A stretch of 64,000 nucleotides of DNA from Flexilinea sp. (GCA_026645735.1 JAPKMT010000006.1:1-64000); one strand, 5' to 3'; counted from the first letter of the stretch, positions 53,003 through 63,027 are shown. Made by a program: numbers and translations. The notes: generated by a model from the letters alone, not told the origin.

Positions 53003-54113
53003 TAACTGAAGGAGTATAAAATGCTTTTATTGCAGCAGTTTTTTCCTTGAATTGCTGATGAAGGCCAATCTGGTGAATGATGGCATCAGCCAATTTTTGA
53101 CTGTCACCAACCGGAACAATATCACCCATACCATGGCGTTGTACAGGAATTCGGATTCCAGGCAAATTGGAGGCAACCACCGGTTTTCCGTTCATCATGG
53201 CCTCAATTTGAACCAGCCCAAAAGCATCCGTTCTGTTGAGACTGGGCATCGTTAGAAGGTCAATCGTCTGATAAAATTTTGCCATCTCTCGAGGAGAAAG
53301 ACTGCCAAGAAATTTCCAGTGTCCGGAATCAATAAAATCCTGCAAGATCGGTTTCAGACGCAAATAATACGCTTTTTCGCCCAGAACATCCTGATATGGT
53401 CCTGCAAAGAAAACGCAGCAATCTGGAAAAACCTGGATGATTTTTGGCAATGCTTCCAGCAAAATTTCAACACCTTTGTCCGCAGCAAAACGACATGCCA
53501 TTCCAATGACAGGATGTTTGCTTTCCGAATTGACATTGTTCTCAAATGCTGCCGTTTCATCAGGACTGACTTCCGGCAATTCAACTGGAGGCTGAATAAT
53601 CGATGTCTTTTCAGAGAATTTTGGCAAGAAAAAAGAATGTTTTGCATAATCTTCTGTATATGCAACAATCCTGTCACTGAATCGGCCAGCCAAGTTATTC
53701 ATCCACAAGATGACTTTATTCGATAATTGATTCACAAATCCGCCTGGCATCTCCAGATCACAGTGATAGGTAAGAATTGTGAATTTTTTCGAAATTTTTC
53801 CAAGCCAGGCCACCCAGGCTGCATCGAATTGAGGCAAATGGAGATTGATGACATCAGCCCACTTTACCAGATAAATTGCGTCCTTCCAAAAAGAAGGCAT
53901 CAAAGATCCTTTACTGATGCGGAATAAAACCGGAGCACGAATGACGCGAACTCCTTCCATTAATTCTTCTTTTGGCAAAACAGGAGAGTGTTGCGATGTC
54001 AGGACAATCACATCATGTCCTTCCCTTACCCAGGCTCTGGCAATTCGATCTGCATAGATGGTTAATCCGCTGACATATGGAGAGTAATAGGTTAATGCAA
54101 TAAGAATTTTCAT
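52956..54113 (-). CDS. GT4-type glycosyltransferase
   Basis: MKILIALTYYSPYVSGLTIYADRIARAW, MPSLNRTDAFGLVQIEAMMNGKPVVASNLPGIR. Confidence 0.9.
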   Translation of the reverse strand: MKILIALTYYSPYVSGLTIYADRIARAWVREGHDVIVLTSQHSPVLPKEELMEGVRVIRAPVLFRISKGSLMPSFWKDAIYLVKWADVINLHLPQFDAAWVAWLGKISKKFTILTYHCDLEMPGGFVNQLSNKVILWMNNLAGRFSDRIVAYTEDYAKHSFFLPKFSEKTSIIQPPVELPEVSPDETAAFENNVNSESKHPVIGMACRFAADKGVEILLEALPKIIQVFPDCCVFFAGPYQDVLGEKAYYLRLKPILQDFIDSGHWKFLGSLSPREMAKFYQTIDLLTMPSLNRTDAFGLVQIEAMMNGKPVVASNLPGIRIPVQRHGMGDIVPVGDSQKLADAIIHQIGLHQQFKEKTAAIKAFYTPSVIAAEYDRIFKAYGIK

Positions 54114-55139
54114 CCAAATAAATTCCGATTTGCTGATGCCCACGAATACAATCGGGCAATGCCTTCTTTGGCTGATATTACCGGAGTCCAGCCTAATTCC
54201 TGTTTAATCTTCCGGATATCTGAAACATAAATAACCTGATCGCCAGGACGCCAATCTCCAAAAGCAACTTCAATCGGATGCCCACATAATGATTCTAAAA
54301 TTGGCCCGAAATCTTTCCAGATTGAGATACAATTTTCGGCTCCACCGCCAATATTATAAATTTTTCCCGCAGCTATCTCAGGATGATGAATCGCTTCGGA
54401 ATATGCTCGAACGAGGTCCTCTATGTATAATAGATCCCGAACCTGTTTCCCGTTTCCATAAATGGTTATCGGTTTGCCAGTCAGTACCGCAATAATGAAC
54501 CAGGATACCCAGCCTTGATCCTCGACTCCAAATTGACGCGGTCCATAGATCGCGCTTTGCCGAAAAACGATAGTCGGAATCCCATAAATCCGGTAATAAT
54601 CCCGAACATATTGGTCACCTGTTCCTTTTGAACATCCATAAGGAGAATGAAAATCGAGAAGCTGGTTTTCATTAATGCCTTGCGGATAATCTGCATATGC
54701 ATAATCATTTTCGCGTTCTATGACTCTGACATTTTCCATTCCACCATAAACTTTGTTGGTAGAAGTATACAGAACAATCGGTTGGCGATTTGATTTTCGA
54801 ACCGCTTCCAGGACATTGAGAGTGCCTGAAGCATTCACTTCAAAATCCTCTTTGGGGTTTAGTACTGAAGTTGTTACAGCAACCTGTCCGGCAAAATGTG
54901 CAACGACATCCATTTTCTCTACTGCTTTTTCAAGCGCATCCGAATTCCTGATGTCACCTTCAATAAAGTGAAATGCATCCTGACCATATTTTTCTCGCAA
55001 CCAGGAAAGATTCAATTTTGAGCCATTGCGCGAAAGATTGTCAAAAATGACAACATTCTGATTTTTGTCCAAAAGATGGGCTGCGAAATTTGAACCAATA
55101 AAACCGGCTCCACCGGTTACTAAATAGTTCTTCGTCATT
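54110..55139 (-). CDS. NAD-dependent sugar epimerase/dehydratase
   Basis: YLVTGGAGFIGSNFAAHLL, SPYGCSKGTGDQYV, RDLLYIEDLVRAY. Confidence 0.92.
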
Positions 55140-56178
55140 TTAAATTGCCTTTTTCTGATAAATCTGTATTTTGTAATCCTTTGAAAACTTCGGAAAATTT
55201 TTGACCCTGAACGCTGAAACCGATGATCCCCCAAATCATCGGGGTCAAGATCCCGATTGCGTGCATGAGCAGTCCGAACGCAAGAGCCTGTGATTGATTG
55301 ATGTCAAACAAACTTAGCGCAAAAACATAAGCGCCTTCAACGACACCCAATCCGGCTGGTGCAGACGGAATCGCGCCACCCAAAGCTCCGATACTTTGCG
55401 TGAAAAAGCTTGCCCAAATCGGGAGCTGTGGAAAAAAGAAGCGCATCCCGATGATTAATGTAAGCCACCAGCAGCACCAGGTCATTAAAATCCAGAAAAG
55501 CCATCTAAAGAATTTGCGCGGATTCGAAAGAATTTCCATGCCGCTTAATAAGGATTGGATTTTCGGCAGCACAAATAAACCAGTTTTTGATTCCGGTTTC
55601 AAGATTCTGGACAAAAGTTTCAAAAAACTTGCCTGGTTTCGGATGATCAGAAAAACAGCGGCCAAGCCTATCAGAATCACAGCAAAAAGGAGGTAATACG
55701 TTGAAGCAGAAAACGAGCTGCCGGACAATAAAGGGATGGTAGTGATCAGCATAATCAATGTAATGATGACATCAAACAAGCGCTCCAACAGAACCGTCGA
55801 AAAAACATAAAAAGGGCTCTTGCGAACAATACCACCCATAATGACGGCTCTTCCAAGTTCGCCAAGCCGCAATGGCAGGAGATTCAGAAGATACCCTTCA
55901 GTGATCGTCCAAAAACCTTGCGCAAGAGAGGGTTTGCCATCTAAAATGACACGCCACGCCAGACTGCGAAAGACAAATGCGATGGTTTGCAGGAGGAATA
56001 CTTCAATGAGGAGGATCGCGGAGACATTACGAAACGAAGCCAATAATTCATCAAAATCAACAAAATAAAGTAAAACTCCGATGATGATCAGACTGATAAA
56101 AATTCCCGGTAAACTCTTTTTTACCATACTGCCTTTTTGAGAAGTGGAATCAGTATTTGAAGATCCAGTTTTTTTCAT
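55135..56178 (-). CDS. YbhN/LPG-synthase-TM family membrane protein
   Basis: LLPLRLGELGRA, GGAIPSAPAGLGVVEGAYVFAL. Confidence 0.82.
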   Translation of the reverse strand: MKKTGSSNTDSTSQKGSMVKKSLPGIFISLIIIGVLLYFVDFDELLASFRNVSAILLIEVFLLQTIAFVFRSLAWRVILDGKPSLAQGFWTITEGYLLNLLPLRLGELGRAVIMGGIVRKSPFYVFSTVLLERLFDVIITLIMLITTIPLLSGSSFSASTYYLLFAVILIGLAAVFLIIRNQASFLKLLSRILKPESKTGLFVLPKIQSLLSGMEILSNPRKFFRWLFWILMTWCCWWLTLIIGMRFFFPQLPIWASFFTQSIGALGGAIPSAPAGLGVVEGAYVFALSLFDINQSQALAFGLLMHAIGILTPMIWGIIGFSVQGQKFSEVFKGLQNTDLSEKGNLK

Positions 56179-56182
56179 AACG

Positions 56183-57982
56183 CTACTCATCATCCAACTG
56201 CAGGATTGCCATAAAGGCTTCCTGTGGAATTTCAACATTACCAACCATCTTCATCCGCTTTTTCCCGCGTTTTTGTTTTTCAAGCAATTTCTTTTTCCGG
56301 GAGATGTCACCACCATAACATTTGGAAAGAACATCTTTCCGCATGGCCTTCACATTCGCGCGTGAAATTACCCTGCCGGAAGCGCTTGCCTGAATCGGAA
56401 CTTCAAATAATTGTCTCGGGATTAATGCTTTCAGTTTGGTCACCAGCAACTGACCTTTGTGATATGCATCTTCCTTATGAACAATGGTAGCCAGTGCATC
56501 AACTGGTTCACCACCCACCAATACTTCAACTTTGACCAAATTGCCAGGACGATAATCCGCAATCTGGTAATCCATGGAAGCATACCCTTTTGTTCTTGAT
56601 TTTAATTCATCAAAGAAATTGACGATGATTTCTGCCAGAGGAATCTCAAAATTTAATTGCACACGATCCGGAGCAGGATAATCCTGATCAACAAAAACCC
56701 CTCTACGTTTTCGGATTAATTCCATAATCGTGCCGTAATACTCGGTTGGAGAAAATATCTGAAGGTGCATCCAAGGTTCAAGAATTTCATTGATTAATCC
56801 TTCGTCCGGCAATTGGACAGGAGAATCGACAAAAATTTTTGATCCATCATTCAGTAAAACCTGGTATTCCACCGATGGCGCTGTCACCACAATATCCAGA
56901 TCATATTCTCTTTCTAAACGCTCCTGAATGATCTCCATATGAAACAGTCCAAGAAAACCGCAGCGAAATCCGAAATTTAACGCCTGTGATGTTTCAGGCT
57001 GATAATCTAAAGATGCATCATTTAATTGAAGTTTTTCCAAAGCATCGCGCAGATCATCATAATCTTCTCCTTCGACAGGGTAAATTCCGGCAAACACCAT
57101 TGGTTTTGCTTTTTTATACCCTGGAAGCATCTCGGGAGCGGATTTATCAGCAGTCGTGATCGTATCTCCAACTCGGCATTCCCGGACAGTTTTTAATCCT
57201 GTGGCAATATACCCGACTTCACCGGCGGACAAACGTTGAACCGGTTTCATTTCCGGTGAAAAGATGCCGATTTCAACCGGTTTCAGATCCGTATTGGTTG
57301 CCATAAGATGTAAATTTGAATTTTGAGAAATGATTCCATCACGGACCCGGATGTAAGCGATCACGCCTTTATAAGAGTCGTATATGGAGTCAAAGATCAG
57401 CGCTCTGGTCGGCATGGAATCATCACCGGTTGGCGGTGGAACTAATTTGACAACCTTTTCCAGAACCTGATCAATATTGATCCCTTCTTTGGCTGATATT
57501 CTGGGAATATCCTCCGCGGGGATTCCAAGTAGGTTGTTTAATTCTTCAGCAACTTCATCCGGAATCGCAGAAGGAAGATCAATTTTATTGATCACCGGAA
57601 TAATGACCAGATCCGATTCCAAAGCGAGATACAGGTTGGCAAGTGTCTGTGCTTCAATTCCCTGCGTTGCATCCACAACCAACAAAGCCCCTTCGCACGC
57701 AGCCAATGCCCTGCTAACTTCATAATTAAAGTCAACATGTCCCGGAGTATCAATTAAATTCAGCTCATAATTGTTGCCATCGGCTGCCAGGTAGTTCATC
57801 CGAACTGCGGAGGATTTTATGGTCACTCCTTTTTCACGTTCCAGATCCATACTGTCCAGCACTTGATTAACCATCTCGCGGTCGGATATGGTTCCAGTCA
57901 TTTGCAGCAGCCGATCCGCAAGAGTCGACTTGCCATGATCCACATGTGCGATAATACAGAAGTTGCGTATGTTTTCTTTCAT
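56183..57982 (-). CDS. lepA: elongation factor 4
   Basis: [39 protein letters not shown]-terminal [18 protein letters not shown]. Confidence 0.96.
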   Translation of the reverse strand: MKENIRNFCIIAHVDHGKSTLADRLLQMTGTISDREMVNQVLDSMDLEREKGVTIKSSAVRMNYLAADGNNYELNLIDTPGHVDFNYEVSRALAACEGALLVVDATQGIEAQTLANLYLALESDLVIIPVINKIDLPSAIPDEVAEELNNLLGIPAEDIPRISAKEGINIDQVLEKVVKLVPPPTGDDSMPTRALIFDSIYDSYKGVIAYIRVRDGIISQNSNLHLMATNTDLKPVEIGIFSPEMKPVQRLSAGEVGYIATGLKTVRECRVGDTITTADKSAPEMLPGYKKAKPMVFAGIYPVEGEDYDDLRDALEKLQLNDASLDYQPETSQALNFGFRCGFLGLFHMEIIQERLEREYDLDIVVTAPSVEYQVLLNDGSKIFVDSPVQLPDEGLINEILEPWMHLQIFSPTEYYGTIMELIRKRRGVFVDQDYPAPDRVQLNFEIPLAEIIVNFFDELKSRTKGYASMDYQIADYRPGNLVKVEVLVGGEPVDALATIVHKEDAYHKGQLLVTKLKALIPRQLFEVPIQASASGRVISRANVKAMRKDVLSKCYGGDISRKKKLLEKQKRGKKRMKMVGNVEIPQEAFMAILQLDDE

Positions 57983-58030
57983 AATCGGAAAATAAGTATA
58001 TCATCAATTCTTACATCTCAATTTTATGTC

Positions 58031-58124
58031 TGATTGAAGCCAACGATTCGAATTATGAGAGGGATTACTTGTTGTTGTGATTGAAGCCAACAATTCGAAT
58101 TATGAAAAAAATGATTGTCATTTT
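58031..58124. repeat. two 47-bp-spaced copies of a truncated MITE-like end with its flank
   Basis: TGATTGAAGCCAACgATTCGAATTATGA at 58031 and TGATTGAAGCCAACaATTCGAATTATGA at 58078. Confidence 0.75.
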
Positions 58125-58138
58125 CTGTCACAATTTTA

Positions 58139-58167
58139 TTGACTTTATCACAGTAAAGTGATAACAT
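58139..58167 (+). promoter_or_regulatory. sigma70-like promoter with inverted repeat in the spacer
   Basis: TTGACT-N17-TAACAT; TTATCAC-AGTAAA-GTGATAA at 58145-58164. Confidence 0.65.
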
Positions 58168-58193
58168 ATTGTCATGGATGAAAAATCCGATCT

Positions 58194-59021
58194 TTGATTC
58201 GATTTTTGAGGAGCTTTATCATGAAAAAGAATTCATTTGTATTAATTACTCTGCTTTTGACTGCAGTCGTCCTTTCCAGCTTTACATCGGTCTTTGCTGA
58301 TGGAAAAACTACACTTGTAGTCGGTTTTGACCAGGATTTCCCGCCCTATGGTTTTGTAGGTGAAGACGGAGAATTTACTGGTTATGATCTCGAAATGGCC
58401 GCTGCTGCAGCTGAAATCATGGGTTTGGAAGTCGTCTATCAGCCGATTGCATGGGATTCGAAAGACATGGAACTTGATTCCGGTACAATTGATTGTATTT
58501 GGAATGGATTCACCATTAATGGTCGTGAAGACAAATATGAATGGACCGAAGCCTATAAAGATGCAGGACAGGTCATTTTAGTCAAAGCTGATTCGGATAT
58601 CGAAACATTAGAGGACCTTGCAGGAAAAGTCGTTGCTGTTCAAACTGATTCCTCCGCTCTGGAAGCATTGGAATCCGAAGATTACAAAGATTTAGTTGCT
58701 GAATTCAAAGATCTTCTGGTTGTTGCGCAGTATAACACTGCATTTATGGATCTTGAGGCAGGCGCAGTCGACGCCATCGCCATGGACCTCGATGTAGCAA
58801 ACTTCCAAATTCAGGATAAAGAAGACCAATATCGGATTCTTGATGAAATGCTTCAGGCAGAACAGTATGGTGTCGGTTTCAAGCTGGGCAATACAGAACT
58901 GCGTGATAAAGTACAGAGCGCGTTGGAAGAGCTTGTCAAATCCGGAAAGTTTGCTGAGATTTCTGAGAAATGGTTTGAATACGATTCCTGTGTAATGAGT
59001 ATCTGCAAGGATGAAGCATAA
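58194..59021 (+). CDS. amino-acid ABC transporter substrate-binding protein
   Basis: Signal peptide; VGFDQDFPPYGFVGEDGEFTGYDLEMA. Confidence 0.92.
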   Translation: MIRFLRSFIMKKNSFVLITLLLTAVVLSSFTSVFADGKTTLVVGFDQDFPPYGFVGEDGEFTGYDLEMAAAAAEIMGLEVVYQPIAWDSKDMELDSGTIDCIWNGFTINGREDKYEWTEAYKDAGQVILVKADSDIETLEDLAGKVVAVQTDSSALEALESEDYKDLVAEFKDLLVVAQYNTAFMDLEAGAVDAIAMDLDVANFQIQDKEDQYRILDEMLQAEQYGVGFKLGNTELRDKVQSALEELVKSGKFAEISEKWFEYDSCVMSICKDEA

Positions 59022-59133
59022 TTAATAAAAATTTATTTGAATATCTGTGAAACTTGAGCGCCAGTCAAGATGGAATAACGAAAACTGCTGTCGCTCAATC
59101 ATTTTGAGTAACATAATACAAGGATGGCGGACA

Positions 59134-59171
59134 AAAGCGCTGGGGTGAAATGCAAAATTTCTCAGCGCTTT
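59134..59171 (+). promoter_or_regulatory. intercistronic hairpin (attenuator or mRNA processing)
   Basis: AAAGCGCTG...CAGCGCTTT. Confidence 0.55.
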
Positions 59172-59215
59172 ATCCTTGAATAGGGATCAGTATTTCAAAA
59201 AAGGGAGAGAAGGAT

Positions 59216-59866
59216 ATGAGTATTTCTGTGATGTTGAGCAAACTGGGTGAAGGGATGATAACTTCGGTTCTGATTTTTACACTGACGTTACTATTTTCAC
59301 TCCCGTTAGGTTTGATCGTAGCTCTTGCCAGAATGTCAAAAAATATCATTCTGCGAAATTTCACAAGGATCTATATCTCGATTATGCGTGGAACTCCCTT
59401 AATGCTCCAATTATTGGTCGTCTATTTTGGCCCTTATTATTTATTTGGAATCTCCATCTCTTCTGGTTATCGATTTTGGGCAGTCATCCTTGCTTTTTCC
59501 ATTAATTACGCAGCTTATTTTGCAGAAATTTATCGCGGAGGAATTGAATCGATGCCGCTTGGGCAATACGAGGCCGCCCGTGTTCTGGGTTATTCCGAAT
59601 CACAGACCTTCATGAAAATCATACTTCCTCAAGTTATCAAACGAATTATTCCGGCAATTACAAATGAGGTCATCACCTTAATTAAAGACACCTCTCTGGC
59701 TTTTTCCATCGCAGTAACAGAAATGTTTACCGTTGCCAAAGCCATAGCATCATCAGAAAAAACCATGGTTTCGTATGTAGCAGCCGGGATTTTCTACTAT
59801 GTGTTTAATTTTGTGGTCGCAGTTGTGATGGAATCTATAGAGAAAAAACTTGATTATTACCGCTAA
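59216..59866 (+). CDS. amino-acid ABC transporter permease
   Basis: IYISIMRGTPLMLQLLVVYFGPYY, EIYRGGIESMPLGQYEAARVLG. Confidence 0.94.
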   Translation: MSISVMLSKLGEGMITSVLIFTLTLLFSLPLGLIVALARMSKNIILRNFTRIYISIMRGTPLMLQLLVVYFGPYYLFGISISSGYRFWAVILAFSINYAAYFAEIYRGGIESMPLGQYEAARVLGYSESQTFMKIILPQVIKRIIPAITNEVITLIKDTSLAFSIAVTEMFTVAKAIASSEKTMVSYVAAGIFYYVFNFVVAVVMESIEKKLDYYR

Positions 59867-59878
59867 GGAGCGATAGAA

Positions 59879-60643
59879 ATGGAAATCTTCAGCATTAAAA
59901 ATGCTAAAAAAAGTTTTGAAAACAATCTGGAGGTTCTTCAAGATATTTCTATATCAGTCTCCAAAGGAGAAGTCGCAGCCATCATCGGTCCATCCGGTTC
60001 TGGAAAATCGACGTTGCTGCGATGTGCAACCTTGTTGGAAACAATGGACAGCGGCGAATTGATTTATTCCGGGGAAAAAGCAGCCTGGAATAATGAAGAG
60101 GGAAAGACTGTCTATGCTAGTCCAGAAAAGCTGAGACAAATCAAGAGCAAATTCGGATTGGTATTTCAAAATTTCAACCTTTTTCCTCACTATTCCGTAT
60201 TAAAAAATATTACCGATGCGCCGATTTCCATCCAAAAAAGGAAAAAAGAAGAGGTGATGCAGGAAGCTCAGGTGCTGCTCGAAAAAATGGGGCTCAGTGA
60301 CAAAGCGTATGCATATCCTTTTCAGCTCTCCGGCGGACAACAGCAGCGCGTCTCGATTGCACGTGCACTGGCGATGAATCCGGATATTCTGTTTTTTGAC
60401 GAACCGACCTCTGCCTTGGACCCGGAATTGACTGGTGAAATTCTGCGTGTCATTCGCAGCCTTGCTGCAGAACACATGACCATGGTGATTGTGACACATG
60501 AAATTGAATTCGCAAGAAATGTTGCCGACAGGATTATCTTTATCGCCGGAGGCGTTATTGTTGAAGAGGGTAATGCTGAATCGTTAATCAGCGATCCTCA
60601 AAATGATCGAACAAAAGCCTTTTTAAACCGTTTGCAGCGGTAA
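59879..60643 (+). CDS. amino-acid ABC transporter ATP-binding protein
   Basis: Walker A IGPSGSGKSTLLR, LSGGQQQRVSIARAL, FDEPTSALDPEL. Confidence 0.95.
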   Translation: MEIFSIKNAKKSFENNLEVLQDISISVSKGEVAAIIGPSGSGKSTLLRCATLLETMDSGELIYSGEKAAWNNEEGKTVYASPEKLRQIKSKFGLVFQNFNLFPHYSVLKNITDAPISIQKRKKEEVMQEAQVLLEKMGLSDKAYAYPFQLSGGQQQRVSIARALAMNPDILFFDEPTSALDPELTGEILRVIRSLAAEHMTMVIVTHEIEFARNVADRIIFIAGGVIVEEGNAESLISDPQNDRTKAFLNRLQR

Positions 60644-60666
60644 AATTATAGAGGATGGAGGTCCGC

Positions 60667-60963
60667 ATGTACGAGAGCAAAATACAAAATCCGGAAACAG
60701 ATGATTTGTTTCAAGCCGTTCTGGCACTGCAATCCGTTGAAGAATGCTACCGCTTCTTCGAGGATCTCTGTACTATCAAGGAAGTCAGCGAAATGGCACA
60801 GCGTCTTGAAGTCGCAAAAATGTTGCGCAATGGGATGACCTTTAATGCAATTGCAGAAGAAACCGGAGCGTCAACCGCTACAATTGCCCGCGTCAACAAA
60901 TGTCTTTTGTACGGAGCAAAAGGCTACACGACAATTCTTAATCGAATCGATCCAAAAGAATAA
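60667..60963 (+). CDS. TrpR-like YerC/YecD family regulator
   Basis: FFEDLCTIKEVSEMAQRLEVAKMLRNGMTFNAIAEETGASTATIARVNKCL. Confidence 0.9.
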   Translation: MYESKIQNPETDDLFQAVLALQSVEECYRFFEDLCTIKEVSEMAQRLEVAKMLRNGMTFNAIAEETGASTATIARVNKCLLYGAKGYTTILNRIDPKE

Positions 60964-60972
60964 GAGACAAAA

Positions 60973-61023
60973 TCTGTTGTTCTATTGCTTTTGCGCTTCG
61001 CGCAAAAGCAATAGAACAACAGA
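60973..61023. mobile_element. MITE-like hairpin, copy 8 (termini decayed)
   Basis: TCTGTTGTTCTATTGCTTTTGCGC-TTC-GCGCAAAAGCAATAGAACAACAGA perfect hairpin between convergent genes. Confidence 0.7.
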
Positions 61024-61071
61024 AAATTTTTTTCATGTTTCTCGATATTGTTTATCCTATCGTAACATAAA

Positions 61072-61848
61072 TCAAATTACCTGCCGCACCCATAAATCAA
61101 CATCCACAGCCTTGCCCGGATATTGAAACCATGCCAGAAATTCTACGTTTCCCTTTGGTCCAACCAGCGGTGATTTGATTAAACCTTTGGTTTCGTAATT
61201 CATCTCATTCGCTGCAGACAATACATCTCGCAGCACTTTCTGATGGATCTGTGAATCCCGGATAACCCCTGCTCCCTTTGCTGCTTCTTCCTTGCCTGCC
61301 TCAAATTGCGGCTTGATCAATGTAATCAGCGAACCGGTTTTGTCCTGATACCATTTCCGTATGACAGGTAAAAGTATTTTCAATGAAATAAAAGATGCAT
61401 CGACGACGACCAGATCGATTGGATCCGGCAGCACATTCACATCTCGCGCATTGGTCTTTTCCATCGAAATTACTTTCGGATGGTTCCGCATCTTCCAATG
61501 CAAGACGCCATAACCGACATCGATGGCATAGATTTTATCCGCTCCATGCTGCAACAGGCAATCTGTAAATCCTCCGGTTGATGCACCCACATCGACACAA
61601 ATCAGCCCTGATAAATTGGTAAGTTCAAAAGTATCCAATGCCCCAAGCAATTTCTCTCCGCCTCGAGATACGAATTGAGGTCCGTGATCGATCGTGAAAA
61701 GATCATTCTCACTGAAAGCCAAGGATGGTTTGATGACCATATTTCCGTTGACACGCACTTGTCCGGCCATAATTAATTTTTGTGCCAGTGTTCGGCTTTC
61801 GACAAGGCCTTTTTCTTGTAACAGAACATCCAATCTTTTTTTATTCAT
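61072..61848 (-). CDS. tlyA: TlyA-family rRNA methyltransferase
   Basis: S4 domain KKRLDVLLQEKGLVESRTLAQKLIMAGQVRVNG; VDVGASTGGFTDCLLQHGA. Confidence 0.92.
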   Translation of the reverse strand: MNKKRLDVLLQEKGLVESRTLAQKLIMAGQVRVNGNMVIKPSLAFSENDLFTIDHGPQFVSRGGEKLLGALDTFELTNLSGLICVDVGASTGGFTDCLLQHGADKIYAIDVGYGVLHWKMRNHPKVISMEKTNARDVNVLPDPIDLVVVDASFISLKILLPVIRKWYQDKTGSLITLIKPQFEAGKEEAAKGAGVIRDSQIHQKVLRDVLSAANEMNYETKGLIKSPLVGPKGNVEFLAWFQYPGKAVDVDLWVRQVI

Positions 61849-61995
61849 TCAATACTTCCAGCCAATTTATGGATTGAATCAAGTTCACTTTTCCCAGATG
61901 TGTCTTTGAACAATTTGGAAAATTGTCCTGAAAAAGGGGCACAATCTGACCTTCACCAAACCAGACCTTTGAAAAAAGGAAATTTTCTCTTTATT

Positions 61996-62117
61996 CAGCG
62001 ATTCAAAATTTGGAAAAATAAATTGTTATTGTGGTGTTTTTGCGCTTCGCGCAAAAACACCACAATAACATATTTTCTTTCTCTATTCGATAAGTTTGTC
62101 CATATTTCAAATTGCTG
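61996..62117. mobile_element. MITE-like palindromic element, copy 9
   Basis: CAGCGATTCAAAATTTGG...CCATATTTCAAATTGCTG; perfect hairpin 62024-62070; flanks CTCTTTATT / TTCTTTAAT match 7/9. Confidence 0.85.
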
Positions 62118-62157
62118 TTCTTTAATAATTAAACACCAAAGATTATAATATAGAATT

Positions 62158-63027
62158 ATGAGAAAAAATCCATACATTCGCGCACTCAGAATCCGACAAT
62201 GGCCGAAAAATGGTTTTATCCTTGCGCCGCTGGTTTTTGATGGTCAATTGACAAATTTACCTGCACTTTCAAAAACATTTGCAGGATTTATTCTGTTGTG
62301 CATACTTTACAGTGGAATCTATGTTTTCAATGACATTCAAGATATCCAGTCTGACCGTGCTCATCCGCGCAAGAAATTTCGCCCTATCGCTTCCGGTGAA
62401 ATTTCCATACGAAATGCCTGGCTTTATGCAACGATATTGGTTCTGTTCTCTCTTATTTGTGCATTCGTAATGGATCGCGAATTTTTGCTGATTCTATGCG
62501 CAATCCTTCTGATAAATATCATTTACACACAATTCGTCAAACACCTGCCAATTATCGATGTCATGGCCATCGGTCTCCTGTTTATCCTGAGAGTGGCAGC
62601 AGGAGCATCGCTGGTTATCGTAAAAATATTTTCTCCCTGGATTTATATCATCACCTTTATGTTGGCATTGTATCTTGGATTTGGGAAACGCCGCGCTGAA
62701 CTGGCAATGCTTGCTGATCATGAAAATCTGACAAGACCCGTTTTGGACGGATATAGTCTGCCGCTGCTGGATCAATTAATTACGATTGTATCCAGTGTGA
62801 CCATTGTCGGATATACGCTATATACATTTTCAGGGCCGACGCTTCCTGAAAACAATCAGATGATGTTAACGATTCCATTTGTGGTCTATGGCATATTTCG
62901 ATACCATTACCTGATTCAAATTGAACATGCCGGAGGAACCCCGGAGGAAGTGTTATTTTCAGATCGTCCGCTCCAGATAACCATATTGCTCTACATCCTG
63001 ATGGTCATCTATGCAATGTATGTATAA
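62158..63027 (+). CDS. UbiA-family prenyltransferase (decaprenyl-phosphate phosphoribosyltransferase-like)
   Basis: IRQWPKNGFILAPL, YVFNDIQDIQSDRAHPRKKFRPIASG. Confidence 0.85.
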   Translation: MRKNPYIRALRIRQWPKNGFILAPLVFDGQLTNLPALSKTFAGFILLCILYSGIYVFNDIQDIQSDRAHPRKKFRPIASGEISIRNAWLYATILVLFSLICAFVMDREFLLILCAILLINIIYTQFVKHLPIIDVMAIGLLFILRVAAGASLVIVKIFSPWIYIITFMLALYLGFGKRRAELAMLADHENLTRPVLDGYSLPLLDQLITIVSSVTIVGYTLYTFSGPTLPENNQMMLTIPFVVYGIFRYHYLIQIEHAGGTPEEVLFSDRPLQITILLYILMVIYAMYV

